From assembly GCF_024679245.1 (NCBI RefSeq), contig NC_090183.1, positions 22,677,355 through 22,741,354 of the forward strand: a DNA stretch of 64,000 bases, read 5' to 3'. Below are positions 1-11,097 of the stretch, one piece after another. The notes below the pieces were generated by a model. It was not told the origin of the DNA and ran no database searches. It worked only from the letters and a program-made list of their open reading frames with translations. Source of the stretch: Pseudorasbora parva. Lineage: Eukaryota; Chordata; Actinopteri; Cypriniformes; Gobionidae. Positions within the stretch are counted from its first letter, which is position 1; every line of letters begins with the position of its first letter. A program made the position numbers and the translations under genes.

Positions 1-1264
1 GTCAACGTGGATGCGGTAAGTTAACACTAAGCTTATAACGGTGTCTCTTACTGTCTAAAAATAAATTGTGTTGTAACAGTTATTACAATGCATAGATAAT
101 GTTACGCATCACTGACAAACTGACATTAACAGAAAAAAAGTTTTTATTGGCATTAGGTATAACATCAGTATGTCAATGAACTAATGTATACATCAGTAAA
201 GACATAGCATTCCCGCTTAACATTACCCTGCCAGTACATAAAGATAGATCAAAGTGGCATTACGTTAACCAAACATTCAGAAATGTCCTGTTTAGCCTTA
301 AATGTTGAATCGCGTTGGAGCTGTCATCTTGTCCTGGTCCGACTTCGGTTCAAATTGATAAAGTTGATCTTTTTTAAGGTCTATGATCTGTCCTCTCAGA
401 GACTCCATTCTTGGGGTCATTCTTCATTTAAAGCTGTATGCATTAGAATGGCTTGGTGAAAACAGAGCTGTTTTTGACCAGGTAAAATTAGTGTTTTCTT
501 ACAAAATTAATGAGAATTTTTAATTAAAGTATATTACAAAGCTTTCATTTAGACACTAAAGAATCATATTAACTTGTAAAAAATGGCATTATATGACCCT
601 TTTAATTTTCTGTTTAAGCTTCAAAAGAAACTGGGGGTGGCTGCCACTTGGCTGAACATATGCTCAAATAAAGTCAGGAATCTCGCCTCAAGCAAACGAC
701 TTCAAGAACATACACTGCACTAGTGATAAAAAAACACACAGGTCTGTTACGTCCCAGTAACAAGCTCCTATATTTTGCAGTAGATTCGTTTAGATTGATA
801 ATAACGGTAGGCTTGCTGCGATTGTCTGTGTTACCTGTATTCAGGCATAACACCGGTTACATCACTTGCCCATTCGTTCACGGCCGCATCATGCACAAGC
901 ACTGTAATGTGACAGTGAGGGAACATTTTCTCACCGTCTCATTCCTAACAGTTAAAAAGACAAAATGCCCCAAAATGCACGCTCAGACATGTGCTTCTTC
1001 CATGAGCTTATGCAGCCGTGCGCACTAGGATAGAGAAAACTCAGTTAAAGGGAATACTTAGGGCAAGAAGAAGCAAATATATTTATTAAGTACAGCAAGG
1101 TTTGGTTCCTATTCAAACTGTCCATCCTATTAAAAACGGCTAGGCTGTAAGATGATTGTAAAAAAAAAAAAAAAAAAGTATTGTATTTCACCAGATTTTA
1201 TAGTGTAAACATATTCAAGAGCGAATGAGAACCGTTTTGATGGGGATGCCAGGTGTGTGAGAGA
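1..1264. other. Unassigned AT-rich sequence
   Basis: I see no gene, RNA or complete repeat here. Short open frames (for example 723-1028 +) have no recognisable motif. A run of about 17 A lies at 1160-1177. Confidence 0.6.
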
Positions 1265-1352
1265 GAAAAAACCCTGAATATTCGAATCCCAAAATTGAAA
1301 AATCAGATACCAACCGACCAAACAAATATTTAAATATTCTTGTCCAGCCCTA
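1265..1352. mobile_element. Possible hAT-type terminal fragment
   Basis: A short AT-rich stretch rich in GAATATT-like words ends in TCCAGCCCTA at 1343-1352. This resembles the right end of the better-supported hAT copy at 5566-6566, which ends GTCAGCCCTA. No left end or target duplication was found, so this is at most a 5'-truncated remnant. Confidence 0.3.
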
Positions 1353-2340
1353 CTTTGGACACTAGCGGTCTGCATTTGCACATCGACACGAACAACAACG
1401 CAAAAGTATAAATCAGCCTTAAGACCCATCAAAGCAAAGAGAACATTCAAGGCCAACCTGAGGACACCACGCAGTCACTACGGTGAGTCTACATCAGTTC
1501 CACACTTCAGTGACCAAAATTCTATACAAAATAACCCCAAAGGACTTGGTAAAACTCTAACTGTGCATTGATTTAGCTAATTGATTGTGCTACAGGGGAC
1601 CATCAACATTTTGTCAGTGCCAGTAGGTATTTTGACTGCACTGTAGCACGACAGATGATTTTTATCTTTCCAAATGTAGACACAATCTATCACACCACAA
1701 ATCTAAACTAGGGATGCAAGAGGAGTTTTTTGGGCCAATGCTGATTTTAACAAACAATTATTGTCCGATTCAAATAGATATATTTGTCAATTGCCCTCTT
1801 ATCTGAAAAATTTTCATTAAAATAGATAGTGTTTTGATCATGTTTTAAATCAGCAAAGAAAGAAAAACATGCACAAACTTTTAGCCTAGTAGCTAGTTAA
1901 TTACTGCATTATCAAATAATTTCTAATGAACACAAGACTGGATCCATTTAGCATTCAGCATAACATAAATACATAAATACAACAGAACAAAGATACATTT
2001 GAAGTACTTTTTAGGTAGGTTTAACAGTTGCCAGGTACAGAAATAACATTGAGACATAGCTAAATTTTACTGTACAACATTCATATATTTTTGTCACGAT
2101 TACTTTGTTAAACTGAGGTTTTATTTTGATGGGTTGCAGTGAAGACCTTGGAGTTTCTATAAGTGTGTTTATGATATGATGATATTGAGGCAGAAGAGGC
2201 TGAAAAACACTGCAAGTTGAGTGTGTGTGAGGTAGGGTGAATGAAACCGTGGGTCTGCGACATTCATTCACACAAAGACACACAGAAACAAGCAGGATTA
2301 ATATTTCTTTTTGCGGCTTATTATTCACAGACACAGAATA
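1353..2340. other. Unassigned; one hAT-like left terminus near 1709
   Basis: No gene is recognised. TAGGGATGCA at 1709 looks like a hAT left terminus, but no matching right end or 8-bp duplication was found. The rest is AT-rich with GT- and GA-rich patches near 2220-2290. Confidence 0.4.
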
Positions 2341-2342
2341 TA

Positions 2343-3873
2343 CAGGTCCTTCTCAAAAAATTTGCATATGTGATAAAAGTTCATTACAGATTAGATTAAT
2401 TGCACACCAACTGAAATATTTCAGGTCTTTTATTGTTTTAATACTGATGATTTTGGCATACAGCTCATGAAAACCCAAAATTCCTATCTCAAAAAATTAG
2501 CATATTTCATCCGACCAATAAAAGAAAAGTGTTTTTAATACAAAAAAAGTTAACCTTCAAATAATTATGTTCAGTTGTGCACTCAATACTTGGTCGGGAA
2601 TCCTTTTGCAGAAATGACTGCTTCAATGCGGTGTGGCATGGAAGCAATCAGCCTGTGGCACTGCTGAGGTGTTATGGAGGCCCAGGATGCTTTGATAGCG
2701 GCCTTAAGCTCATCCAGAGTGTTGGGTCTTGCGTCTCTCAACTTTCTCTTCACAATATCCCACAGATTCTCTTTGGGGTTCAGGTCAGGAGAGGCAGGCC
2801 AATTGAGCACAGTAATACCATGATCAGTAAACCATTTACCAGTGGTTTTGGCACTGTGAGCAGGTGCCAGGTCATGCTGTAAAACCAAATCTTCATCTCC
2901 ATAAAGCGTTTCAACAGATGGAAGCATGAAGTGCTCCAAAATCTCCTGATAGCTAGCTGCATTGACCCTGCCCTTGATAAAACACAGTGGACCAACACCA
3001 GCAGCTGACATGGCACCCCAGACCATCACTGACTGTGGGTACTTGACACTGGACTTCAGGCATTTTGGCATTTTGTTCTCCCCAGTCTTCCTCCAGACTC
3101 TGGCACCTTGATTTCCGAATGACATGCAACATTTGCTTTCATCCAAAAAAAAAAGTACTTTGGACCACAGAGCAACAGTCCAGTGCTGCTTCTCTGTAGC
3201 CCAAAAGTGGCTTGACCTGGGGAATGCGGCACCTGTAGCCCATTTCCTGCACACGCCTGTGCACGGTGGCTCTGGATGTTTCTACTCCAGACTCAGTCCA
3301 CTGCTTTCTTCAGGTCCCCTAAGGTCTGGAATCGGTCCTTCTCCACAATCTTCCTCAAGGTCCAGTCACCTCTTCTCGTTGTGCAGCATTTTTTGCCACA
3401 CTTTTTCCTTCCCACAGACTTCCCACTGAGGAGCCTTGATACAGCACTCTGGGAACAGCCTATTCGTTCAGAAATTTCTTTCTGTGTCTTACCCTCTCGC
3501 TTGAGGGTGTCAATGATGGCCTTCTGGACAGCAGTCAGGTCGGCAGTCTTACCCATGATTGCAGTTTTGAATAATGAACCAGGCTGGGAGTTTTTAAAAG
3601 CCTCAGGAATCTTTTGCAGGTGTTTAGAGTTAATTTGTTGATTCAGATGATTAGGTTAATTGCTTGTTTAGAGAACCTTTTCATGATATGCTAATTTTTT
3701 GAGATTTTTCATGAGCTGTATGCCAAAATCATCAGTATTAAAACAATAAAATACCTGAAATATTTCAGTTGGTGTGCAATGAATCTAAAATAAATGAAAG
3801 TTAAATTTTTATCATTACATTATGGAAAATATTGAACTTTTATCACATATGCTAATTTTTTGAGAAGGATCTG
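2343..3873 (-). mobile_element. Tc1/mariner element with IR/DR ends (copy 1)
   Basis: The element is flanked by TA on both sides (2341-2342 and 3874-3875), the Tc1/mariner target. It starts CAGGTCCTTCTCAAAA and ends in the inverted equivalent. The terminal inverted repeats are long (about 2343-2505 and 3687-3873). Each carries two copies of a motif close to CTCAAAAAATTAGCATAT, one at the outer end (2352, 3847) and one at the inner end (2488, 3687). This IR/DR arrangement is known from Sleeping Beauty-type fish Tc1 elements, where transposase binds the direct repeats. The left repeat lacks roughly 40 bp present in the right one. A broken transposase lies between them on the minus strand. Length, about 1.5 kb, is normal for the group. 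Confidence 0.93.
2583..3556 (-). pseudogene. Tc1-type transposase, frameshifted
   Basis: Cut-and-paste transposase gene of the element at 2343-3873. The N-terminal frame (3556-3293) begins MGKTADLTAVQ and holds a helix-turn-helix (KTQKEISERIGCSQSAVSRLL) for end binding. It stops after KKAVD. The catalytic part continues in another frame (3254-2583) with the DDE motifs DES, QHDLAPAH and NPKENLW, and ends near GFPTKY. Frame is lost at least around the stop near 3290 and again near 3215, where the frame before the first catalytic Asp has to change. One residue of the usual NSPDLNP block is missing (PASPDLNP), shortening the spacing between the second Asp and the Glu by one. No active protein is expected. 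Confidence 0.93.
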
Positions 3874-3912
3874 TATTGTAATTTATCGTAATCTAGCATA
3901 GATAAGAGCAGG

Positions 3913-3968
3913 GCAGCAATAACCCCCCTTAAGGTAAACAGCAGCAATAACCCCCCTTAAGGTAAACA
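3913..3968. repeat. Perfect 28-bp tandem duplication
   Basis: The 28-bp unit starting GCAGCAATAACCCCCC occurs twice with no mismatch (3913-3940, 3941-3968). The lack of divergence suggests a recent local duplication. Confidence 0.95.
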
Positions 3969-5165
3969 GAACAGAACCAACATAATGTATCGTAGATATC
4001 ATTAATGTTGATATTAAATGTACAAAATAATTTGGTAATTTAGAGGAATTAGAATACCAATGGAGGCAAAATAAGCTCTGGAGAAACGTGACAGCTGCTG
4101 ATGATACTGAGAAGCTTCAAAAGTTCAAAAGTCAGTGGACATGGCCAATACATTGCCGCATCTCTAATCCAAACACATTTTCCACCCAAAAACACACAAG
4201 CTCTCATTCTATTGCCAATATAAACATAAAGGTCCTGAGTGTGGTATTAATCCATGAACCGCAAAATAATATACCAAAATAATAGAAAAGGTGTTCTGTT
4301 GTGCCAGTTTGTAAAGGGAAAGCTGTCAATCAGTAAGACAGGAAGACTGCTAGTGACAACACTGTATTGTATGAGAGCAACGCACTGGCATAGTTTGGCT
4401 GGACTAATGCTTAGTTGCCAGCCAGCTGTCCTGACTTACCCTCTAGCCCAAACACCTCCCATTGGCTTGTAATCTCTTCCCTACTTTTGCTGGCCAATCA
4501 GAACACAGGGGTTTGAGTGATTGCCATTCACATTACCTCTTGGCAGAAGTCCAGAGTGAGAAGATAGGAAATGTCAGTAGATCATGTTGAAATTACTCCG
4601 GTGCATTTTGTGGAGGGGGACACTGAACTGCTTTATAAATATCCCACACCCTTTGTGTGCCAGAATTTTCCAAAGCCTACCAATCCAGCTGTTCATAAAA
4701 CATAAAACCATCTGCTCTAGAAATGCATGTTAATACAGTGCCAGCTGGGAATTATGTAAACATACTGTGATCTTTATTTCGGATCAATGTATTATTAATG
4801 GCAAGAACAAATAAGACTCTATTCCTTGGCAATGATTAAAATGTATTCTAGGTTTTACTTAATCAACCTTTCAAATAAATGTAAAAATATATTGTCTGTA
4901 ATGTGGTCGGACACATTTGAAGTAGGGCTAAACAATATGCTTAATTAAATATTCAATAAAAGTTATTTTCAATGTTTGCTCTTAAACTAATTTTTTAACC
5001 CAAACAGACAAACATTCATTACACGTTTTTCACTAAATGATACAAGGATAAATCAGAACTGTAAGCCCATATATAATTTTACAGCAGAAAAAATATATTT
5101 GCGAATCCTTTGAAAATATGTGGATTTCTGCTTTGTTTTGGTTACTAAATCTTAATCTAACCCAC
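3969..5165. other. Unassigned sequence
   Basis: AT-rich and without a recognisable gene or complete repeat. It leads into the piggyBac relic. Confidence 0.5.
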
Positions 5166-5565
5166 CAGCAGACATCACTGGTGAATCGAGACTACCTGTG
5201 GTCAGGCTATGCGGCTTACGGTGACAATTTCAACACAAGCCCTCTCCTCTTTCGACACCTGCACCAGATGGGACGTATCAAGGAGGAAGTGCTGGTGTGC
5301 CTTCCAACAAACAAAAGGTCACCAAGAGGCTCCTTGCGCTGTGTCAGAGATGACCTTTTGTTAGTGAAGTGGATGGACACAAGGGGTGTCTCCATGTGCA
5401 CAACTGTCCACACAGTGTACAGTAGGGACACTGTGCTGAGGTGGCAGACAGAAGTTTGGCAAAAACAGAGGGTCCCTGTTCCCAAGCAAACAGCAGTTTA
5501 ACAGTACAATAAGTAAATGGAGGGGGTAGACGCCTCTGTCCAGATGCTGGGGGAAAAGTCAGTGC

Positions 5566-6566
5566 TAGGGCTGTCAAAAACAATGTTTGAATATTCCCTC
5601 TAAAAAAATAATAATATTCAAACATCTGGTTGCGCATTATGTCAATGACGCGCATTAAGTCAATAACAGGACAAATTATTACAAATAGACATAACTACTT
5701 GTATTGGTAGTCTTTTTAAACTTAAACATATTTGACAACGTATTACTTACACAATAACAAGTAAATCAACTAATGGCAAAGACCGCAGACCTCACTCTCT
5801 CTCGACCTTACCCTCACACTCTCTGCGGATTATGGTTTAAATGAAAAAACTCTGTGCTGATCAAGTGTTTTGTGCAAGCAATTTAAGGTCGCGACTCTTG
5901 TCTCAAATATAGCAGGCTTCATTCAGTGATTTGAAACAAATATTAATATTAATTTTAGTTTTACAGCATGTTGAACGCTCCGAATGAGCTGTGCTGTGGT
6001 AAACATGGAACTTTTCCTTGACATGAAACGTTAAATAATTAAACCAGTGGAAGCAGTGGATTTATCCTTTATTCATGCAATATATATATTCAGTCAGTAC
6101 AGTAGCCAACACTTTAGTAATGTTTTTGTTTAACGTTAAATAAAATGAGGCATGTATGCTAACTGTAGGCTATCTTGCATAGCTTGCATATAACTTTATC
6201 TTGCGGCTCAACAATTTTACCTCCTACCGACCAAAATCCAATGTACTTCCAGATATGGCTTTTTAGATTTTGGAGGGTTAAAATCGCTTTTTCTGCTGAG
6301 GTCGAGTTGGGCTCTCCACTTTCTGCCATCTTCCATGCAAGACGCGTCAACTTTCAGCAGTGGCGCACTCAGGCTCTCAGGCGCTCTAGCAAAACCATGC
6401 TCAATCGCAAAGCAGACCGCCACGCCTCTACTACCGCAGGCGTTTAAATCGCGGGCCGTTTTTCCCCCACTTTTTTTTTTTATTTGAATATTAATTTTAA
6501 TCTTTGAAAAAAATTTTTTAAACTATTCTAATATATTCAAATTTAGAATATGCATTGTCAGCCCTA
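5566..6566 (-). mobile_element. hAT element with perfect 8-bp target duplication
   Basis: Ends are TAGGGCTGTCA on the left and its near-inverse (TGTCAGCCCTA) on the right. GTCAGTGC flanks both sides (5558-5565 and 6567-6574), a perfect 8-bp duplication as expected of hAT transposons. It sits inside the piggyBac transposase relic and is therefore younger than it. Only a short BED-finger fragment of its transposase remains, on the minus strand, so the copy is non-autonomous. Length is 1001 bp. Confidence 0.95.
6159..6329 (-). pseudogene. BED zinc-finger fragment of a hAT transposase
   Basis: A 56-residue frame starting MAESGEPNS. Residues KSHIWKYIGFW followed by DKVICKLCK match the start of a BED finger: aromatic W and F, then Cx2C. 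BED fingers form the N-terminal DNA-binding domain of many hAT transposases. The His/Cys half of the finger and the whole catalytic domain are absent. It lies inside the hAT copy at 5566-6566 and marks that element's coding strand as minus. Confidence 0.75.
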
Positions 6567-7010
6567 GTCAGTGCGCTGTAAAACACAGAAGTGGTACAAG
6601 AAAATTTCCAGCGCTTATTATGATGGATGGATGTTTTTTATAAAGCTAAGAAGCCAGTCTATTTTTTTTTAAATATAAAAAAATAAGCACTTCAGTGACA
6701 AACAGCTTCTTTTCCCCCAGAGAGCTGTGTGCCATCAACCAGGACAAGCCAATGGACACGGCAAAACTTTTAGGAGCTGCTGGCTGCTCAGCTCATAGGT
6801 ATTCCCCTGGATGGCAGGCCCAAAGTGAGAAGATGTGATCCTCTGCCCATTTCTGTTAATGACATGCAGAAGCTATCGCGGAGTGCCAGCACGGGTCAGC
6901 GTCATTACATATGGTGACGAGCACCCAAGGGATGTGTCTGGAGTTTGATGTGGGCCTGTGCTTGCAATTAGATAGGAACTGCTTCAGAGAGCACCACATT
7001 TGAGTGACTG

Positions 7011-7708
7011 GATTGTAAAAACCGGATGACACCTTGCACTTCAATTACTTGCTACAGACTGATTTCGGCAATCCTATAGGATCATTACAAATCGAATAAA
7101 CTTGGGTACGATATGTATGTAGACTGTACAATGTTGAATCGTAGGCTATGACACAAATTAGAATAGAAGAATAACACACCAGCATGAGCTAGTGGTAAAC
7201 AAATAGAGAAAGATGTATCACACTTTGGCAATTAAAGTGGAGAAAGTGAAAGTGGAGAATATGGACTTGGTCATGGCAAGGGGAGAGAGGCCAACTTGGC
7301 ATGCCAATTTTGCAAATGGAGCTTGAGGTAACATTTAAGTTTTTAGATCCATGTTGTGCTGCATTTTTATTGGTCAGTAGATGTAGGTCATAGCAGCAAA
7401 CACACTGAGATGATCATGCCAAATTTCTGACACTGTGAGAAAATTAAATCACTGGCAATTTTTGGCTGCAAGTCTGTGACCACGGACTTATTTGAACCTC
7501 TCCCACTGTACGACAGTACCACCGTTTAGGAGCAACAACCACGAAATTGGTCATCTTTCATCAGGGACATATCGGGCATAAGCCTTTTGACCATTTTTGG
7601 ACCATCCTTCTCCACAAATCTGTTGCAGTTTATAATGTTTTTGTTTTGTTTTTTGAATAGTGTCTAAGCACAGGATCATGGGTATTGCACATTATTTTAC
7701 TCATTCCT
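7011..7708. other. Unassigned sequence between transposons
   Basis: No gene or repeat recognised between the piggyBac relic and the next hAT copy. Confidence 0.5.
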
Positions 7709-7716
7709 GTAGGTTC

Positions 7717-8717
7717 TAGGGGTGGGAATCTTTTACCATCTCACGATTCAATTCAATTCCGATTATTGAGGCCACGATTCGATTCATAATCGATTTTTGA
7801 TTCAAAAAGATTCGATTCAAAACTATTCAATTTTTAAAAATATCATAAAATCCGCACCCACCCAGACCCGTTAACATTTGGCCCGTTACTCTACCCGTGC
7901 CCGCGATAAATCACACACGCTAAAATCATTCAAATTAAAATGCTTTTCATATACTCCACTCACTAACTTTACTTTTACTTCATCCATTGCTACTCCTGCA
8001 ACGCTCGCTCCATCTGGGCTATGAGAGGCATCAACAAAAGTTGCAATGTTGCAGTGGTGGTGATGTGATGGGTCAAATGGCATATCGTTGTTGCGTGTAT
8101 GTGTAATGGTAATTTGGACATAGAAATTGTAATACAGTATGTTCGAGGGGGAAGAAGGAGGTGGGAACCGGTGCACCGTGCACATTTAAAAGACTTTAAC
8201 CGAACAAAACGAAAGTAACGTGGGCAGCCCCTCACGGACAACTGCCACGCGCACACACATAATAAAACGTAAACACAACTCAACGTCAAATCCAGGTCTG
8301 GTGATCTCTTGTCCTTATACGCCTCGAACTCCCTCAGAGGACTCGAGACCAGTGTGGCTCGCAGGTGACGCTCATTCACAATCACGCCCCGGTCGCTCGC
8401 TCGCTCTCTTGCTCGTCCACCTCGCCACAGAAATATTGCACAAATTTTTATCCGCGCAACTACCCGCCAGCAGAGAGCTAATTATCCGCCCGCATCCCCG
8501 CCTGTGAATGTTATAAAGGTCACAATCCACCCGTTTTAGCCACTTTTATGCCCGTTCCAGGACTCTATGGCTCTATAGGCTAGTTACAAAATGGAGGCGA
8601 ACAGCCAGCTGATTTGATTAATTTATTAAATCGATTCTTGGACATTTCAGAACGATTCTGAATCGTTGCAAATGAGAATCCAGATTCTTCTGTGAATCGA
8701 CTTTTGGCACACCCCTA
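7717..8717. mobile_element. Non-autonomous hAT element
   Basis: Termini are TAGGGGTG and CACCCCTA, a perfect 8-bp inverted repeat. The flanks GTAGGTTC (7709-7716) and GTAGGTTT (8718-8725) match at 7 of 8 positions, giving the 8-bp target duplication of hAT elements. Both subterminal regions are dense in GATTCGATT-like words. The middle (7860-8500) is more GC-rich and has no recognisable transposase. Length 1001 bp. Short open frames inside are not convincing genes. Confidence 0.93.
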
Positions 8718-8725
8718 GTAGGTTT

Positions 8726-9449
8726 CATGCTCACAGTTAAAGCGTGCAAACATAAAACCACCTGAAAAGTCCCAAGTTGCATGACCAAGCTTAGGTCAAG
8801 CAACGTTTAAGAGGAAGAGTTGTGAGGGATGTGGTTACCGTATATCCTGCAGGGAAGAACAGGGGAGGTATTCAGAAGAACACACTGAAAGGCGGTGTGT
8901 TTTGGAGTGTGCTGTCCTGGCTCATATGCAGAACTATTGATGCTGTGAGCAGAGACTTGTGCTTACAAGGACTTCTGGCAGGCCACAGAAGAGGGGAGGG
9001 GAAAAACGTAACCTTTGGTCTTGCTGCAGTCGAATATTAGCAACCTGCAGCTCCCCTTGCCAGTGCACTGACCAGGTCATCAAGAGGCCTTCTCAAACTT
9101 ACACTTCCGAAGTGTTAAATTTACTGAGTGCTAAGGACATGCTCGACTGGGGGGGGCTAACTGCTAAATTTAGAAAGCTGGGCTGTCACATACAACCTGA
9201 TAACATGACTTCTCTGAGTGGCCAAACTAATGGCTGTAAAAAAAAATAATTCTCCAATAAATAAAGAAATAAATTCTGCATATTGCACCCTTATTTCATT
9301 TAAAAATATATCTTACTTTATGAAACACAAAAGGAGTAAGGCATTAGGACTAAATTGGTCAAGCTCCAAAATGAAAAAAGCTACAAGTAGTCCATACAAC
9401 TTTATAGTACAAGATGTCTAAAGCCACACATTAGTTCTGCATAAGAAAT
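8726..9449. other. Unassigned sequence
   Basis: No gene recognised. The open frames at 8822-9249 (+) have no known motif and overlap each other in different frames. A short G run lies near 9151. Confidence 0.45.
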
Positions 9450-10005
9450 CAGGGCTCGACAATAAAGATGCTCTGGACTTGACTCAGACCAAGCTCAATT
9501 TAAGATTGAACATGGTTCTGGGGAGTCTGCTCTGTATTTTCTACTGCACCAGAGGCGTGATAAACGAGCGTTATTCAAATGACTCTGTATGCAAATAAAT
9601 ATTCCTTCAACCATTCAGACCACAAGAGGCGCGATCAACGGACAAAGCCTCATCACTTCTATATCCGTCATCATGTTAAACCTGCCAATAGCGCACCAGG
9701 TGGAAAAGCCAGTCTGTGATTGGTTTCCCGCAGAAGTGTAACAGGAGCAATATAAATGAATGTATAGGTTTCTAGACTGAGTTGCAGGGCAACATTAAAA
9801 TCGCCGGCAGATCGGGATGTGTTTACCCAGTCTAGCTCTGGACAGTTGTCAGACATGTCACTCGCTCGATCGGCCAGTGCTGCATCATCACGAAAGTTTA
9901 TCATTGGCAAATTGCTGTATTTTTGGCGACAGACCTGCAAATTCACAAGCGGTGCAAAAGGTGACATGTTAACAAATTAAACAAATAAAAAAGTTTAAAA
10001 AAAGT
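9450..10005. mobile_element. Possible hAT left-end fragment
   Basis: CAGGGCTCGACAATAAAG at 9450 resembles the left terminus of a common fish hAT group. No right end or 8-bp duplication was found. The rest of the interval is unassigned; its minus-strand open frame (9967-9671) shows no motif I know. Confidence 0.3.
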
Positions 10006-10013
10006 CTCTCAAC

Positions 10014-11089
10014 TAGGGATGGGATGAATACCGGTTTCATGATAAACCAGGATAAAATGTATTTAAGGTTAGTAATATTGTTTAAAATTGAATCATCATT
10101 AAAACTGTGTTTGATTATCATGACTTTGAAAACTTGCTGTAAATCCTGTCCAGCCATATTCAGTCTAACGCAGGCACAATGCACATCGTTTTCTGAACGA
10201 GAGCGAGAACAAATGGAAGAAGGCAGTGACAGCGCTCAGGAGATTTTTCAGCCTTCTAAGAGGACCAAATCTGAGATGAGGTCATATTTTGGCTTATACA
10301 AAAGTCCTGAAGGTGACTTAATCAAGGATAGTTACCCTGTCTTCAGAACATGCAAAAACTTCAAACTTAAAATCTGCCGAGTCGTCTTCCTGACCATCAC
10401 ACACTGTTGAATAGCAAATGCAAGCCAAGTGAACTTTGACGATACCAAAACTATGTCTGTGAAATATTTGGACAAAATGTTGAGTAAAAAAAAAAACTTC
10501 TCACTCTCTTATAATTAACGCGTTGAGCCAAAGATGAACAAACAAGTTCAAACAATACTATTAAGGGTGACAGTGATAATCTATTTTCATTGTATTACAG
10601 ATTTTCTTTACCACATAAATAATTGAATTTAGACATTCAATTTAGATTAATTTTTTTAAATCTTTTTTATAAATCTATTTTGTACAGCGTACACAATCGT
10701 ACAGACAAGATGATCGCAAAAGGTTATATTTATTAGTATTAATGGTAAACTCCTCTGATTTCACTTTCAATAAAATCAAAAACAGAGACTCAAGTTGCAT
10801 TTGAATGAAACAAGAGAGAGCTCCCGTTGTGATACACCGGATCTGCGCTGTTATAATGCATTGCTATTGACGTCAGTAATTATAAAGCCACATAATAGAA
10901 TCTTGGTTTTTAAAATTGCCTGTTTTGCTACTTTTTTATTTGCTGTTTGTTCATTATCAAATATAAAACTTGAAATGTTTTCAGTGTGTGCATCGGTTGT
11001 TTTTGAACTCTTTCATTTCATTTGAACAAAACTGTAATAATATCGAAAATCGTGATAATTTGGGTCATTCCCATACTGTCCCATCCCTA
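10014..11089 (+). mobile_element. hAT element with BED-finger remnant
   Basis: Ends are TAGGGATGGGA and TGTCCCATCCCTA, inverted to each other. The flanks CTCTCAAC (10006-10013) and CTCTCAAT (11090-11097) agree at 7 of 8 bases, the hAT-type duplication. A BED-finger fragment lies on the plus strand. About 1.08 kb; the catalytic part is missing, so it is an internally deleted, non-autonomous copy. Confidence 0.93.
10213..10410 (+). pseudogene. BED zinc-finger fragment of a second hAT transposase
   Basis: A 65-residue frame starting MEEGSDSAQ. The stretch SEMRSYFGLYKSPEGDLIKD followed by YPVFRTCK fits the BED finger of ZBED-like hAT transposases, where YPVCRxC is usual. Here the first Cys is Phe, so zinc binding is lost, and the His half is absent. 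The frame is cut off by a stop shortly after. It is a different lineage from the fragment at 6159-6329, judged by its sequence. Confidence 0.75.
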
Positions 11090-11097
11090 CTCTCAAT

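Larger units (their letters stand above)
5166..7010 (+). pseudogene. piggyBac-family transposase relic, split by a hAT insertion
   Basis: Decayed piggyBac (DDE_Tnp_1_7, PGBD4-like) transposase. The first block (5166-5565) reads LVNRDYLWSGYAAYGDNFNTSP, where DNFxTSP carries the second catalytic Asp of the family. It continues through KRSPRGSLR, LLVKWMDTR and VSMCTTVH. After stops at 5499 and 5514 the same frame gives a GVDAS block holding the third catalytic Asp. The reading then breaks at the hAT copy at 5566-6566 and resumes after it with KWYKK-like sequence. From about 6720 come CAINQDKPM, then IPLDGRP and RRCDPLPIS in a shifted frame, and a C-terminal LCLQLDRNCFREHH block typical of the family's cysteine-rich tail. 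The first third, including the first catalytic Asp, is missing. Non-functional. Confidence 0.85.

Noticed and set aside
5118..5501. 127-codon frame as a host gene exon
   Set aside because: The motifs are piggyBac transposase and decayed blocks continue past the hAT insertion.
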